A stretch of 64,000 nucleotides of DNA from Anaerolineales bacterium (GCA_020634155.1 JACKCI010000001.1:558001-622000), one strand, 5' to 3'; shown: positions 41,734 to 50,513, numbered from the stretch's first letter. A program made the numbers and translations. The notes: generated by a model from the letters alone, not told the origin.

Positions 41734-43255
41734 ACCAGAAATCGGGATTATACTCACAGGCATAAATGACCGCACCATCCAGTTCGCCAGTTGGTCTACA
41801 AAAATCTTCGACAAATTCAAAGACCTGCTCTAAATCGACGGTATCAGTACGCCCACCTTCAGCTATCCATTTCTCGCGGTCATCTTCACCCAATGGTGGC
41901 ACCCAAGGCCCATCGCTAACCGCCCGATCAATAATCATCGGCGGTTGGCTTTCCTCTAAATCCTCAATGAACTCCTCAATATCCGATTCCTCGGTGTAAT
42001 CTGGCACAATCAGCGCATAGGCATAATGATATTGCGTGGGGCTGTCGCGCTCGGCTTGGAAGTTCAATTCGCTCGATGCCCCCCACACCAAGACTGTATC
42101 ATTTAAAGCGGTATGGGTCTCGATATAATCTGCAATGGCTTCCTCTTTTTGTGGGCCAAAGAGCAAACCATCGCCACGCATGAACTTCTCAACCGCGGCA
42201 TTGGCAGCCGAAAGACCCATAATTCCGACGTAGAGCCACGCCCCAGCTAACACCCATCGACGACTGGGCAGCCGTTGAATCGCCAGTACAATAATCAACG
42301 TCATCGCTGGTACAAGGGTAATGTAATAGTGGGAATAGCCGCGGTTGCTGATATTGAGGAGGGCCACATCTACCAGCGCTGTCAGCAAAGCCCATACCAG
42401 CATCGGCTGGTCGCGCCGCACCCGCAAAACCGCGTAAACTCCAAAAGGCACTAAAGGCAAGAAAATCGCCTTAAAGGTCTGGGCACGCAGGGTGCGCTCT
42501 ATGGTCTCCCATGAATAATGCTGGGGACCACCTCGCCATTCGTGCAGTTTTGATGGTGAGACAAAAGCAGCATTCAGCATGTCATCTAAAATACCTTGGC
42601 TGGCAAAGTACACAGTCACCATGCCAAGTGTCACCAAGCCACCCGACATTACAGCCGTCAAGTAGTACCAGCGCTTTGGTGAGCGAATAACAGGATGACT
42701 CGCTAGTACAAGGGCAGGAATAAGGGCAAAAGCCATGCCAACCGTGGTTTGTTTAATCAACAAAGCCAGTGCCGCGCTCACCCCAAACCACCAAGCACTC
42801 CATAGCTGTGGTTTTTGTAGGAACTGATAGCCCAAAACGAAGCAAATTACCTGCGGCAAGAGTGCATAATTTTCAGTAAGGTTGCCGTGCCCAACCATAT
42901 TGGTGTGGCGGGCATATAGCAGGAAAAACACCGTACCGCCAAGCGCCGACCATTCATCTTGCGTCGCATTTTGCAGTAACCAATGAAACAGAAGGGTCAT
43001 CATGGCAACAAAAAGCAGTTCCATCACCCACAATGACCAGCGATTGACACCCCACAGCTTAAAAGCTAGTGCATCAATATAGTAAATTCCGGGGGGTTTG
43101 TTATCCCACGCATCCTGATAAGGTACCCCGCCATCATCGGCAATGACCTGTGCGGTATAGGCATAAATGCCCCCATCACGCCCTTGATCGACACGTGAAG
43201 GTAGAATTGGCAGAAAACTGACAAATACTAGGACAACCAGAAAGAGTTTGATCAT
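41732..43255 (-). CDS. GT39/PMT-like membrane glycosyltransferase
   Basis: A 507-residue multi-pass protein with about 10-11 hydrophobic segments and a soluble C-terminal domain (about 400-507). The first extracytoplasmic loop has DQGRDGGIYAYTAQV and then PYQDAWDNKPPGIYY, the acidic loop plus the NKPPG-type motif of the dolichyl/polyprenyl-phosphate-dependent family PMT_2 (ArnT and relatives). These enzymes move sugars from a lipid-phosphate carrier to lipids, proteins or polymers outside the membrane. Acceptor and sugar are unknown. It is convergent with alaS. A promoter on the minus strand (43282-43309) and a hairpin at the ribosome site precede it. Confidence 0.87.
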   Translation of the reverse strand: MIKLFLVVLVFVSFLPILPSRVDQGRDGGIYAYTAQVIADDGGVPYQDAWDNKPPGIYYIDALAFKLWGVNRWSLWVMELLFVAMMTLLFHWLLQNATQDEWSALGGTVFFLLYARHTNMVGHGNLTENYALLPQVICFVLGYQFLQKPQLWSAWWFGVSAALALLIKQTTVGMAFALIPALVLASHPVIRSPKRWYYLTAVMSGGLVTLGMVTVYFASQGILDDMLNAAFVSPSKLHEWRGGPQHYSWETIERTLRAQTFKAIFLPLVPFGVYAVLRVRRDQPMLVWALLTALVDVALLNISNRGYSHYYITLVPAMTLIIVLAIQRLPSRRWVLAGAWLYVGIMGLSAANAAVEKFMRGDGLLFGPQKEEAIADYIETHTALNDTVLVWGASSELNFQAERDSPTQYHYAYALIVPDYTEESDIEEFIEDLEESQPPMIIDRAVSDGPWVPPLGEDDREKWIAEGGRTDTVDLEQVFEFVEDFCRPTGELDGAVIYACEYNPDFW

Positions 43256-43256
43256 G

Positions 43257-43282
43257 TGATTTCCTTGAACACAGGGAAATCA
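43257..43282 (-). promoter_or_regulatory. 5' leader hairpin over the ribosome site of the GT39-like gene
   Basis: Perfect 8-bp inverted repeat TGATTTCC / GGAAATCA with a 10-base loop, ending one base before the start codon. On the minus strand the AAGGA ribosome site lies at the loop/stem edge, so the hairpin could limit translation. Confidence 0.4.
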
Positions 43283-43309
43283 TTATATTGAGATTGTGGC
43301 TAGAGACAA
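43282..43309 (-). promoter_or_regulatory. Promoter of the GT39-like gene
   Basis: On the minus strand, TTGTCT (43304-43309), 16 bp, then TATAAT (43282-43287). The leader would be only about 20 bases and nearly all hairpin. Confidence 0.55.
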
Positions 43310-43377
43310 TATGCGATTATTGATTGAACCTTGCCCGACCAATTGACGCTAACATCTCTTTATAGCTGAAACCCACA

Positions 43378-43406
43378 TTGCACAAAATCGGACACTTGTC
43401 TACACT
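43378..43406 (+). promoter_or_regulatory. Promoter of the baseplate-J-like gene, implying a leaderless transcript
   Basis: TTGCAC at 43378-43383, 17 bp, then TACACT at 43401-43406. The start codon is at 43415, so transcription would begin within a base or two of the ATG, and no ribosome-binding site is present. Confidence 0.5.
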
Positions 43407-43414
43407 ATCCAACG

Positions 43415-44983
43415 ATGACAGAAGAACAACAATCCTCACGCCTACGGCGTATCCACCGTATACAACTAGAGACCTACGATGATGTGGTCTCGGTCAAAGA
43501 CCGCCTGCAATTTGTGGAAGCAGGGCGGGTTATTTTGGTGTTGCCTATCAAAGGCAAGATTTTGCAGCGCAAACTTGACTTGGTGTTGATACAGCGCGAG
43601 GCTGCCCGTCGGGATTTGCGCCTAGCACTCGTCACCAAAGACACAATGGTAGCGGAAAATGCCCGTGACCTTGATTTATCAGTTTTCTATACTGTTGAGG
43701 AAGCCCGCACCCGCCGCTGGAAAACACCCCGCAACAAGGTTTTTGTTGACCGCCAAGACCGCCCTAAGTCTCAACATGAAGCCTATGATTTGATGATGGC
43801 GGCCTCTCGCCTGAAACCGCCACCGGGGCGTGCCCGTCAACTCCAAGACCGACTAACACGTGGCTTGCTTTTCGGCATCACGCTGTTGGTCATCCTATTT
43901 GGCACCTACGCAGTCATCCCTAATGCGACTGTCACTATCGCTCCTGCCCGTGATGAACTGAACATTACCATCAATATCGTAGCTGATCCCACCATTGACC
44001 ACACTATCCCTGAAAGCCTGCGAATTCCCGCCACCGTGCAACGCCGCTTAGAAGAGGCCACCGTTACTATTGAAACAACAGGCCGCCGTCCTGCCCAGAA
44101 TTCCTTAGCTGAGGGGGTTGTTACCTTCACAAATAATACGGCGCTTGCCCAATTTATTCCGGCTGGCACCTTGATTCTGACCAGCACGGTGCCGCCCGTC
44201 TACTTTGAAACCCAAGAAGATGGTGCCTTGGCCGCACAAGTAGGAGCCACCGTCAATGTCGCCATTCGCGCCCTACCCGACAATCCGCCGCTATCCGGCA
44301 ATCAGCCCGCCAACACGATTGATAAGATACAAGGTGAGTTAAGCGAGAGTATTTCAGTACGTAATCAGAACCCAACCTACGGTGAAGGCGTGCGCGAGAT
44401 TGCCTTTGTCACCAATGTTGACCAAGAACGCCTACAAAGCCTTGCCCGCCAACAAGTGCGCCAAAATGCTCGCAACAATCTCCTTATATCACTGGATGAG
44501 TCGGAGTACCTCATCGTACAGGACTCGATTGCGATTATTGAAGAACGCGACTTTTTATATAGTGCTGATGTCAACCAACCCGCTGAGACTGTTGCCTTGA
44601 CTCTTAAAGCTGTTGTTGAGGTCACCATTATTGATCTGAAACAAGCCGAATTGGTGGCTTTTGCCAATCTTGGCAAGTATATTACCGAAGGACGCATCCT
44701 CAATGAGCGTCAACTCACCTATCGGCGTGGCGAGATTCAACAGGTGTTCGATGATGGGCGGGTCGCCTTCCAAATGCGTGTAGAAGGTACTACCTATGTT
44801 GAAATCAATGAGCAGCAAGTCCGTGACCGATTGACGGGTCTTTCTAAGACCGAAGCACTTGCCATCCTAGAACAAGAATATTTACTTGACCCTCAACAGC
44901 CTCCCCAGATTGACGCATGGCCCGCCTTCTTCCGGCGCATGCCCATTATTCCAATCCGTATTCATGTCGAGGTAGTGCAATAA
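43415..44983 (+). CDS. Baseplate J-like membrane protein
   Basis: A 522-residue protein with a soluble N-terminal part (about 1-150), one membrane helix (about 151-172, LLFGITLLVILFGTYAVI) and a large C-terminal part with repeated beta-rich segments (GVVTFTNNTALAQFIPAGTLI, then TVNVAIRALPDNPP). This order matches the chromosomal proteins labelled baseplate J/gp47-like in Chloroflexota and Firmicutes. That label comes from weak similarity to phage baseplate protein; here there are no phage genes. The extracytoplasmic part suggests a cell-surface or assembly role. Its stop overlaps the ruvX start by one base, so they are coupled. No ribosome site precedes the ATG. Confidence 0.75.
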   Translation: MTEEQQSSRLRRIHRIQLETYDDVVSVKDRLQFVEAGRVILVLPIKGKILQRKLDLVLIQREAARRDLRLALVTKDTMVAENARDLDLSVFYTVEEARTRRWKTPRNKVFVDRQDRPKSQHEAYDLMMAASRLKPPPGRARQLQDRLTRGLLFGITLLVILFGTYAVIPNATVTIAPARDELNITINIVADPTIDHTIPESLRIPATVQRRLEEATVTIETTGRRPAQNSLAEGVVTFTNNTALAQFIPAGTLILTSTVPPVYFETQEDGALAAQVGATVNVAIRALPDNPPLSGNQPANTIDKIQGELSESISVRNQNPTYGEGVREIAFVTNVDQERLQSLARQQVRQNARNNLLISLDESEYLIVQDSIAIIEERDFLYSADVNQPAETVALTLKAVVEVTIIDLKQAELVAFANLGKYITEGRILNERQLTYRRGEIQQVFDDGRVAFQMRVEGTTYVEINEQQVRDRLTGLSKTEALAILEQEYLLDPQQPPQIDAWPAFFRRMPIIPIRIHVEVVQ

Positions 44984-45435
44984 TGGACTTTCCGGGACGC
45001 TTACTCGGCATTGACCATGGCCTTCAAGTTCTAGGCTTTGCCACCTGTGACGCCATCGGCCTTATTGCCACACCTCACAGTATCCACCACCGCACATCCA
45101 AACAAGAGGATTTTGCCCACATCAATCGGCTGCTGGAACAAGAGCGGATTGCCGCTATTATCTTGGGCCTGCCACCCCGCCCGCCTGACTTTGAAGGCTA
45201 TAGCCAATCCGATACCGTGCGGCTATGGGGTCAACGGTTGGCCGCAACAATACAGGTGCCGATTTATCTATGGGATGAAGGGCTATCGAGCGCCGACGCC
45301 GAGGAGAATTTGCACACCATTGGCAAACGTGTTCCAGAGCGCATTGATGCTTACGCAGCGGCGGTTATCCTGCAAACCTTTCTCGATGCCCTCCGCGAGG
45401 GCACATCTTGGCCTGACCCACTAAGCGCCGACTAA
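44983..45435 (+). CDS. ruvX: Holliday junction resolvase-like RuvX/YqgF
   Basis: A 150-residue RNase H-fold protein. It has LLGIDHGLQVLGFATCD (usually GIDxGxxRIGVA), IAAIILGLPPR (VxGLP motif), and the acidic site WDEGLSSADAEENL followed by RIDAYAAAVILQTFL. The catalytic Asp and Glu positions appear intact. YqgF/RuvX is tied to 16S rRNA maturation and to Holliday junction processing in different species. I start at the ATG at 44983, which shares one base with the upstream stop codon (TAATG); a longer frame from 44917 would run inside the upstream gene. It is followed by mltG, a pairing seen in many bacteria. Confidence 0.9.
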   Translation: MDFPGRLLGIDHGLQVLGFATCDAIGLIATPHSIHHRTSKQEDFAHINRLLEQERIAAIILGLPPRPPDFEGYSQSDTVRLWGQRLAATIQVPIYLWDEGLSSADAEENLHTIGKRVPERIDAYAAAVILQTFLDALREGTSWPDPLSAD

Positions 45436-45460
45436 CCGTCAGGAGAATTGCCCCCAAGCC

Positions 45461-45469
45461 TGCTATAAT
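45461..45469 (+). promoter_or_regulatory. Extended -10 promoter of mltG
   Basis: TGCTATAAT, an extended -10 with perfect TATAAT at 45464-45469 and no good -35, 37 bases before mltG. Confidence 0.5.
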
Positions 45470-45505
45470 AAGGGGCGTTTGGTCATCGGTTGAAAAAGGA
45501 CTGTT

Positions 45506-46651
45506 ATGTACGCCCGACGTTTACTTGACCTTGCCCCTGCCATCATCCTGCCAATCATCATGGCAGCCTGTCTCATCTGCGGCATCGCTGGCTTTTTTGT
45601 GGTTGCCACCACGCCCAACGGTCTCGACCCTATTGAAGGCCTCGGCTTGCGGCTGTATCTCCTGCGTTACAACGACGACCTCAACACACCCGCGGGGCTT
45701 GACCCCACCCAAGTACGCTTTGAAATCAGCGAAGGCGAAAACGCTAACATCATCGGCATCAACCTTGTCACCAGAGGCATTATTGACAACGGCACGTTGT
45801 TCGCCCGCTATGCTCGTTTTGAGGGGCGTGATGATGACTTAAAACCGGGCGTCTTTTTCCTGAGCCAAAGCATGACCATCCCAGAAATCCTTGACCGCCT
45901 GACCGACCCGACCCCGACCACCATCAAATTCTTGGTGCGCGAGAATATGCGCCTTGAAGAAATTGCCGCCCAAATCGACGCTACCCCACTTCTAACCTTT
46001 ACGGGTGAGGATTTCCTCGCCCTTATACGGGCAGGTGCGCCGATTCCGGATGACTTCCGCTTGCGCTATGGCATCCCTGAAGGCGCTTCATTGGAAGGCT
46101 TTCTCTACCCTGCCACCTATGACCTTGATATTGGTTCAACCGCGCAAGAGTTCCGCGACTTGATGTTGGCAACTTTCTCCCAAACTGTAACCGACGACCT
46201 CATCAGTACCGCCACCGCCCAAGGCCGTACCATCTACCAAGTCGTAACTCTAGCCTCCATTGTTGAGCGTGAAACCGTCTTGGATGATGAGCGCCCTGTC
46301 ATCGCTTCAGCCTATCTCAATCGCTTGGCAGCAGGCCAAAAATTGGATGCTGACCCGACCGTGCAATATCAACTCGCCAACAATCGCCAAGACGGGACAT
46401 GGTGGCCTCAGATTGTTTTGAGCGACTACACCAACACCACAGGCTCTTACAATACCTATCTCAACTTTGGCCTACCCCCCGGCCCAATTGTCAGCCCCGG
46501 CTTGCGCTCGATTCGGGCCGTCATTTATCCTGCTGAGACGAGCTATCTGTACTTCCAAGCTTCGTGTACTGGTGGGGGCAAACATGAGTTTTTCGCCACC
46601 CTTGCCGAGCATGAAGCCTATTTCCAGTTGCGGGTGAATGGGTGTCAGTAG
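45506..46651 (+). CDS. mltG: Endolytic transglycosylase MltG
   Basis: A 381-residue membrane-anchored lytic transglycosylase of the YceG family. It has one N-terminal helix (about 12-33), a LysM-like region, and the catalytic domain with LEGFLYPATYDL, the catalytic Glu in LASIVERETV, and the conserved LDADPTVQY and NFGLPPGPIVSPGLRSIRA segments. It cuts nascent glycan strands at the membrane and sets their length. It lies 70 bases after ruvX and can be read from its own extended -10 site. Confidence 0.94.
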   Translation: MYARRLLDLAPAIILPIIMAACLICGIAGFFVVATTPNGLDPIEGLGLRLYLLRYNDDLNTPAGLDPTQVRFEISEGENANIIGINLVTRGIIDNGTLFARYARFEGRDDDLKPGVFFLSQSMTIPEILDRLTDPTPTTIKFLVRENMRLEEIAAQIDATPLLTFTGEDFLALIRAGAPIPDDFRLRYGIPEGASLEGFLYPATYDLDIGSTAQEFRDLMLATFSQTVTDDLISTATAQGRTIYQVVTLASIVERETVLDDERPVIASAYLNRLAAGQKLDADPTVQYQLANNRQDGTWWPQIVLSDYTNTTGSYNTYLNFGLPPGPIVSPGLRSIRAVIYPAETSYLYFQASCTGGGKHEFFATLAEHEAYFQLRVNGCQ

Positions 46652-46670
46652 GCGATTTGAACAAAGAGGG

Positions 46671-46699
46671 TTGGAAATCGGCCTGAAGGCACGTATAAT
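46671..46699 (+). promoter_or_regulatory. Promoter of the kinase-GNAT-GNAT-ahcY operon
   Basis: TTGGAA at 46671-46676, 17 bp, then TATAAT at 46694-46699. This argues against the upstream in-frame start at 46638 and for the ATG at 46728. Confidence 0.65.
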
Positions 46700-46727
46700 C
46701 TTCGGGCTTGAGAGGAAGTGCCTGTTT

Positions 46728-47699
46728 ATGGATTTACTCATTACTGGTTCTATCGCCTATGATTACTTAATGCGTTTTCCGGGACGCTTTAAAGAAGCGC
46801 TGGTGTCGGACTCGCTCGACAAAATTAGTGTGAGTTTCTTGGTGCATGACATGACCCGCCACCAAGGTGGAGTCGCCGCCAATATCGCCTACAGCGTGGC
46901 GTTATTGGGTGGGCGTCCACGCTTGATGGGTACCGTCGGTCAAGACTTTGGCGACTATCGCCGCAATCTTGAGTTGGTTGGGGTCGATACATCCACTACC
47001 ATTGAACTCGCCCATCTTTTTACCGCTTCATTCTTTGCCAATACAGACCTTGATAACAACCAGATCGCATCATTTTATGCAGGTGCGATGGGTGATGCAG
47101 GCAAATTTAGCATCACAGATGTCACCGACCACGCACCTGATTTGGTGGTTATCTCTCCTAATGCCCCAGATGCTATGACCAATATCGCCCGTGAGTGCCG
47201 TGAACGGGGCATCCCTTATCTGTATGACCCCAGCCAACAAACCCCCCGCACCGATGGCGACACCCTGCGAGAATGTATTGAGGGTTGTACCATCTTGGCA
47301 GTCAACGAGTATGAGTGGGAGTTGGTTCAACAGAAAACAGGGCTAACCCGCGACGACGTAATGCAACACGGCGCAACCTTGATTGTGACCAAGGGCAAGC
47401 ATGGCGCAGACATTTTCACAGGCGACATTCATGTGTATACTCCCGCCATTGACGGGGTAACTGTCGCTGACCCAACGGGTGGCGGCGATGCCTTTCGCGG
47501 CGGGATTTTGCGCGGCCTTCAACTTGGTGGCTCATGGGAACTCAATGGGCAAATTGGCTCTTTGCTGGCGGCCTATGCTATTGAGGTGGTTGGTACCCAA
47601 AACCATCGCTTTGACCGTCACGCTTTTGTACAGCGCTTCCGCCAACACTTTGACGATATGGGATTTTTGGACAGTCTGTTGGATGAACATCACGGATAA
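46728..47699 (+). CDS. PfkB-family kinase, possibly adenosine kinase
   Basis: A 323-residue ribokinase-like sugar/nucleoside kinase. The N-terminal motif GGVAANIAYSVALLGG and the C-terminal DPTGGGDAFRGG, holding the catalytic Asp, are intact. The family covers ribokinase, fructokinase and adenosine kinase. The operon ends with adenosylhomocysteinase, which releases adenosine, so an adenosine kinase that keeps that reaction pulled forward is a reasonable guess. AGAGGA precedes the ATG at 46728. The start of the next gene overlaps its end by 17 bases. Confidence 0.88.
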   Translation: MDLLITGSIAYDYLMRFPGRFKEALVSDSLDKISVSFLVHDMTRHQGGVAANIAYSVALLGGRPRLMGTVGQDFGDYRRNLELVGVDTSTTIELAHLFTASFFANTDLDNNQIASFYAGAMGDAGKFSITDVTDHAPDLVVISPNAPDAMTNIARECRERGIPYLYDPSQQTPRTDGDTLRECIEGCTILAVNEYEWELVQQKTGLTRDDVMQHGATLIVTKGKHGADIFTGDIHVYTPAIDGVTVADPTGGGDAFRGGILRGLQLGGSWELNGQIGSLLAAYAIEVVGTQNHRFDRHAFVQRFRQHFDDMGFLDSLLDEHHG

Positions 47700-48465
47700 G
47701 ACCTTACTCCGCCACATTTTTCACCAAGACCCACACCTATACGCCTATGCCCTTGGCGACCTTGAGCCAGCCATGTGGTCATTGAGTAGCTTCTTTGGTG
47801 AAATGGACGCGGATGGAACAGTCTTAAGTCTTGGGTTGGTCTGGCAGGGTGTGACCCCGCCTGTACTCTTGCTATTTGGGCAACCCTCACCTGCATTCTA
47901 TGATAACTTCCCGAACCGTGTATTCTATATGCTGCCCGATGAGTTGTTATCTGGCTTTGAGCAAGTTTACGAAACACCGCATAATATACCCTTGTGGCGT
48001 ATGAAGGTCTTACCCACTGAGTTCCAGCCCATTGCCAATCCCCCAGCAGGTCTTCAGCGTCTCAGCGGTGCAGATATGGGCTTGGTGCAACAACTCTTTG
48101 AGCAAGACGGCCCTCGGCCTGAAGAAATTGAAGCCATTAGCGCCAGCCAGATTGACTCTGGCGTTTTTTTTGGCATTGTTGAAAATAAGCAACTGGTCGC
48201 TGTCGCGGGGTCGCATGTTTGTTCGACGAGCGAGAGTGTTGGGACTGTCGGCTATGTCTATACCCGCCGACAAGCACGCGAGCAAGGCTATGCCACCGCT
48301 ACCACCGCCGCTGTGACCCAAACCTTTTTTGAGATGGGTATTAACACCGTTATTTTAAACGTAGCTCGGCACAATACCCCAGCCATTCGTGCTTATGAAA
48401 AGCTGGGCTACACCATTCATGCTGCTTTAGCTGAAGGATATGGGAACCGATGGACAAGCAACTAA
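47683..48465 (+). CDS. GNAT-family acetyltransferase, first of a tandem pair
   Basis: A 260-residue protein. Its N-terminal half has the shape LYAYALGDLEPA and LGLVWQGVTPPVLLLFG. Its C-terminal half is a GNAT domain with the coenzyme A loop VYTRRQAREQGYATATTAAV and the late NTPAIRAYEKLGY motif. It overlaps the kinase gene by 17 bases and the next gene by 16. The next protein has the same order and many matching residues, so the two arose by tandem duplication. The start chosen is the ATG at 47683; the longer frame runs inside the kinase gene. Substrate unknown. Confidence 0.85.
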   Translation: MNITDKTLLRHIFHQDPHLYAYALGDLEPAMWSLSSFFGEMDADGTVLSLGLVWQGVTPPVLLLFGQPSPAFYDNFPNRVFYMLPDELLSGFEQVYETPHNIPLWRMKVLPTEFQPIANPPAGLQRLSGADMGLVQQLFEQDGPRPEEIEAISASQIDSGVFFGIVENKQLVAVAGSHVCSTSESVGTVGYVYTRRQAREQGYATATTAAVTQTFFEMGINTVILNVARHNTPAIRAYEKLGYTIHAALAEGYGNRWTSN

Positions 48466-49247
48466 TACACTCTCTCCCAATCCCCCTAACCGAAAAACCC
48501 CTGCTGCGAAGTTTTCTGGAACAAAACCGTGCCCTGTACGCTTACGGTCTTGGCAATCTCGAACTACTAGAGAGTGAAGTCGTAAGTTACAACGGCGTCT
48601 TTGTAGACAATCAACTTGATGGTGTGGCCCTCCTTTGGCGAGGAGAAGTAACCCCCGTTCTGGTGCTATGTGCCAATGAAACGGCGGCTCACGCTCTCCT
48701 AACCGACGAAGCCATGCCGCATCAAGTCCATGTCATGACTCCCGCCAACCTCCAGCCTGCTTTGGAGACCCATTTCTCCACGCTTGAGGTTGACCGCTTG
48801 TGGCGGATGGCCGTTACTGCCCCCGAATTTGAACGGGCCGCCCCCCGTGCGGGTCTCCGTCGATTAACAGTGTCTGACCTTGACGCCGTCAACGCCCTTT
48901 ACCGTGCCGAGCATATCATAATGTCTGCCCAACGTCTTACAGAAGGCGTCTTTTATGGTTTTGAGGATAAAAACCAGCAGTTGATCGCCATTGCTGGCAC
49001 CCACGCCGTCGCCCCTTCCGTAAATATCGGTATTGTCGGTTCGGTCTACACCACCCCTGAAGCACGCGGGCAAGGCTTGGCAACGCTAACAACGGGTGCC
49101 GTTACTGAAGAGTTATTCCGCTTAGGTATTGATTTGGTGGCCCTCAATGTCCTCCAGACCAACACCCCAGCGATTCGTGCTTATCAAAAACTTGGGTATC
49201 GTATTCATGCCCCGATTATCAAGGGCATAGCCTACAAGGAGCAATAG
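48450..49247 (+). CDS. GNAT-family acetyltransferase, second of a tandem pair
   Basis: A 265-residue paralogue of the preceding protein: LYAYGLGNLELL and VALLWRGEVTPVLVLC align with its neighbour. The GNAT loop is VYTTPEARGQGLATLTTGAV and the late motif is NTPAIRAYQKLGY. The RGQGLAT form is the classical (Q/R)xxGx(G/A) acetyl-CoA loop, better conserved than in the first copy. The ahcY ATG follows its stop codon directly. The linked position suggests a role near the SAM cycle, but nothing in the sequence names the substrate. Confidence 0.86.
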   Translation: MDKQLIHSLPIPLTEKPLLRSFLEQNRALYAYGLGNLELLESEVVSYNGVFVDNQLDGVALLWRGEVTPVLVLCANETAAHALLTDEAMPHQVHVMTPANLQPALETHFSTLEVDRLWRMAVTAPEFERAAPRAGLRRLTVSDLDAVNALYRAEHIIMSAQRLTEGVFYGFEDKNQQLIAIAGTHAVAPSVNIGIVGSVYTTPEARGQGLATLTTGAVTEELFRLGIDLVALNVLQTNTPAIRAYQKLGYRIHAPIIKGIAYKEQ

Positions 49248-50513
49248 ATGAGTTCAGATTTCCATGTGAAAGACCTCGGCCTCGCCAATGAAGGCCGACG
49301 CCGCATCGAATGGGCGGAAAGTGATATGCCTGTCTTGCGACAAATCCGTGAGCGCTTTGCCAAAGAGCGCCCCCTCAAGGGCTTACGGGTTTCAGCCTGC
49401 CTACATGTCACCACCGAGACCGCCAACCTCATGCGGACACTACAAGCAGGTGGAGCCGATGTTGTGCTGTGTGCCTCAAATCCACTCAGTACCCAAGATA
49501 CGGTAGCTGCCTCGCTGGTTGCTCACGATGAAATTCCCGTTTTCGCGGTTCGCGGTGAAGACAATGCCACTTATTTCTCACACCTTAATCGCGCCCTTGA
49601 CCATCAACCCCATATCACGATGGACGATGGTGCTGACTTGGTGAGTGAACTGCACAAGCACCGCAGCAATTTGATTGAAAACGTGTTGGGCGGCACCGAA
49701 GAAACCACCACAGGTATCATCCGCTTGCGGGCGATGGCTGCCGATGGTGCCCTGCGCTTCCCAGTGGTTGCGGTTAATGACAGCATGACCAAGCACCTCT
49801 TTGATAACCGCTATGGTACAGGCCAAAGCACCATTGATGGCATTATCCGCGCCACCAACTTGCTGATTGCAGGTCGCACAGTGGTTGTGGCTGGCTACGG
49901 CTGGTGCAGTCGCGGTATTGCAATGCGTGCCAAAGGTCTGGGTGCCCATGTCGTTGTTACTGAGATTGACCCCGTTAAGGCCTTGGAAGCAGTAATGGAT
50001 GGCTTCCAAGTCATGCCCATGGTCGATGCTGCTCGTGTTGGGGACATTTTCGTCACCGCCACTGGCGACATCAACGTCATCGATACCCATCACATGGAGC
50101 GCATGAAGAACGGCGCAGTCATCTGCAACTCTGGTCACTTCAATGTAGAGATTAATCTACCCGGTCTTGCGGACATGTCTACGGGTGAAATTGTGCAAGT
50201 CAACGAACACACCCAAGGTTATGTTATGCCAGATGGTCGGACGCTCTACGTCTTGGGCGAGGGTCGCCTCATTAACTTAGCCGCCGCTGCTGGACACCCC
50301 GCCAGCGTGATGGACATGAGTTTTGCTAACCAAGCCTTGGGTGCTGAATTTGTTCTCCGCAATCAAGGCCAACTTGAAAACAAAGTCTATACCATCCCCG
50401 AAGAAGTTGACCGTGAAATCGCACGGTTGAAACTCGAGGCAATGGGCGTTAAATTCGATACGCTAACTGATGAACAGGTCAACTACCTGAATCAGTGGCA
50501 AGAAGGCACATAG
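49248..50513 (+). CDS. ahcY: Adenosylhomocysteinase
   Basis: A 421-residue S-adenosylhomocysteine hydrolase. It has the N-terminal substrate region ACLHVTTETANLMRTL, the catalytic Lys in VNDSMTKHLFDNRYGTGQS, the NAD-binding VVAGYGWCSRGIAM, and GHFNVEINL with the conserved histidine. It splits S-adenosylhomocysteine into adenosine and homocysteine, which keeps methyltransferases from being inhibited. It lacks the roughly 40-residue insert found in some bacterial and plant enzymes. CAAGGAG precedes the ATG. It is the last gene of its operon; an inverted repeat that may be a promoter for the next gene lies beyond. Confidence 0.97.
   Translation: MSSDFHVKDLGLANEGRRRIEWAESDMPVLRQIRERFAKERPLKGLRVSACLHVTTETANLMRTLQAGGADVVLCASNPLSTQDTVAASLVAHDEIPVFAVRGEDNATYFSHLNRALDHQPHITMDDGADLVSELHKHRSNLIENVLGGTEETTTGIIRLRAMAADGALRFPVVAVNDSMTKHLFDNRYGTGQSTIDGIIRATNLLIAGRTVVVAGYGWCSRGIAMRAKGLGAHVVVTEIDPVKALEAVMDGFQVMPMVDAARVGDIFVTATGDINVIDTHHMERMKNGAVICNSGHFNVEINLPGLADMSTGEIVQVNEHTQGYVMPDGRTLYVLGEGRLINLAAAAGHPASVMDMSFANQALGAEFVLRNQGQLENKVYTIPEEVDREIARLKLEAMGVKFDTLTDEQVNYLNQWQEGT

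Noticed and set aside
43415..44983. Prophage or contractile injection system
   Set aside because: Only a single baseplate-J-like protein is present. No integrase, capsid, sheath, tube or lysis genes are near.
46638..46727. Longer start for the PfkB kinase
   Set aside because: The upstream extension would cross the promoter boxes at 46671-46699 and has no ribosome site.
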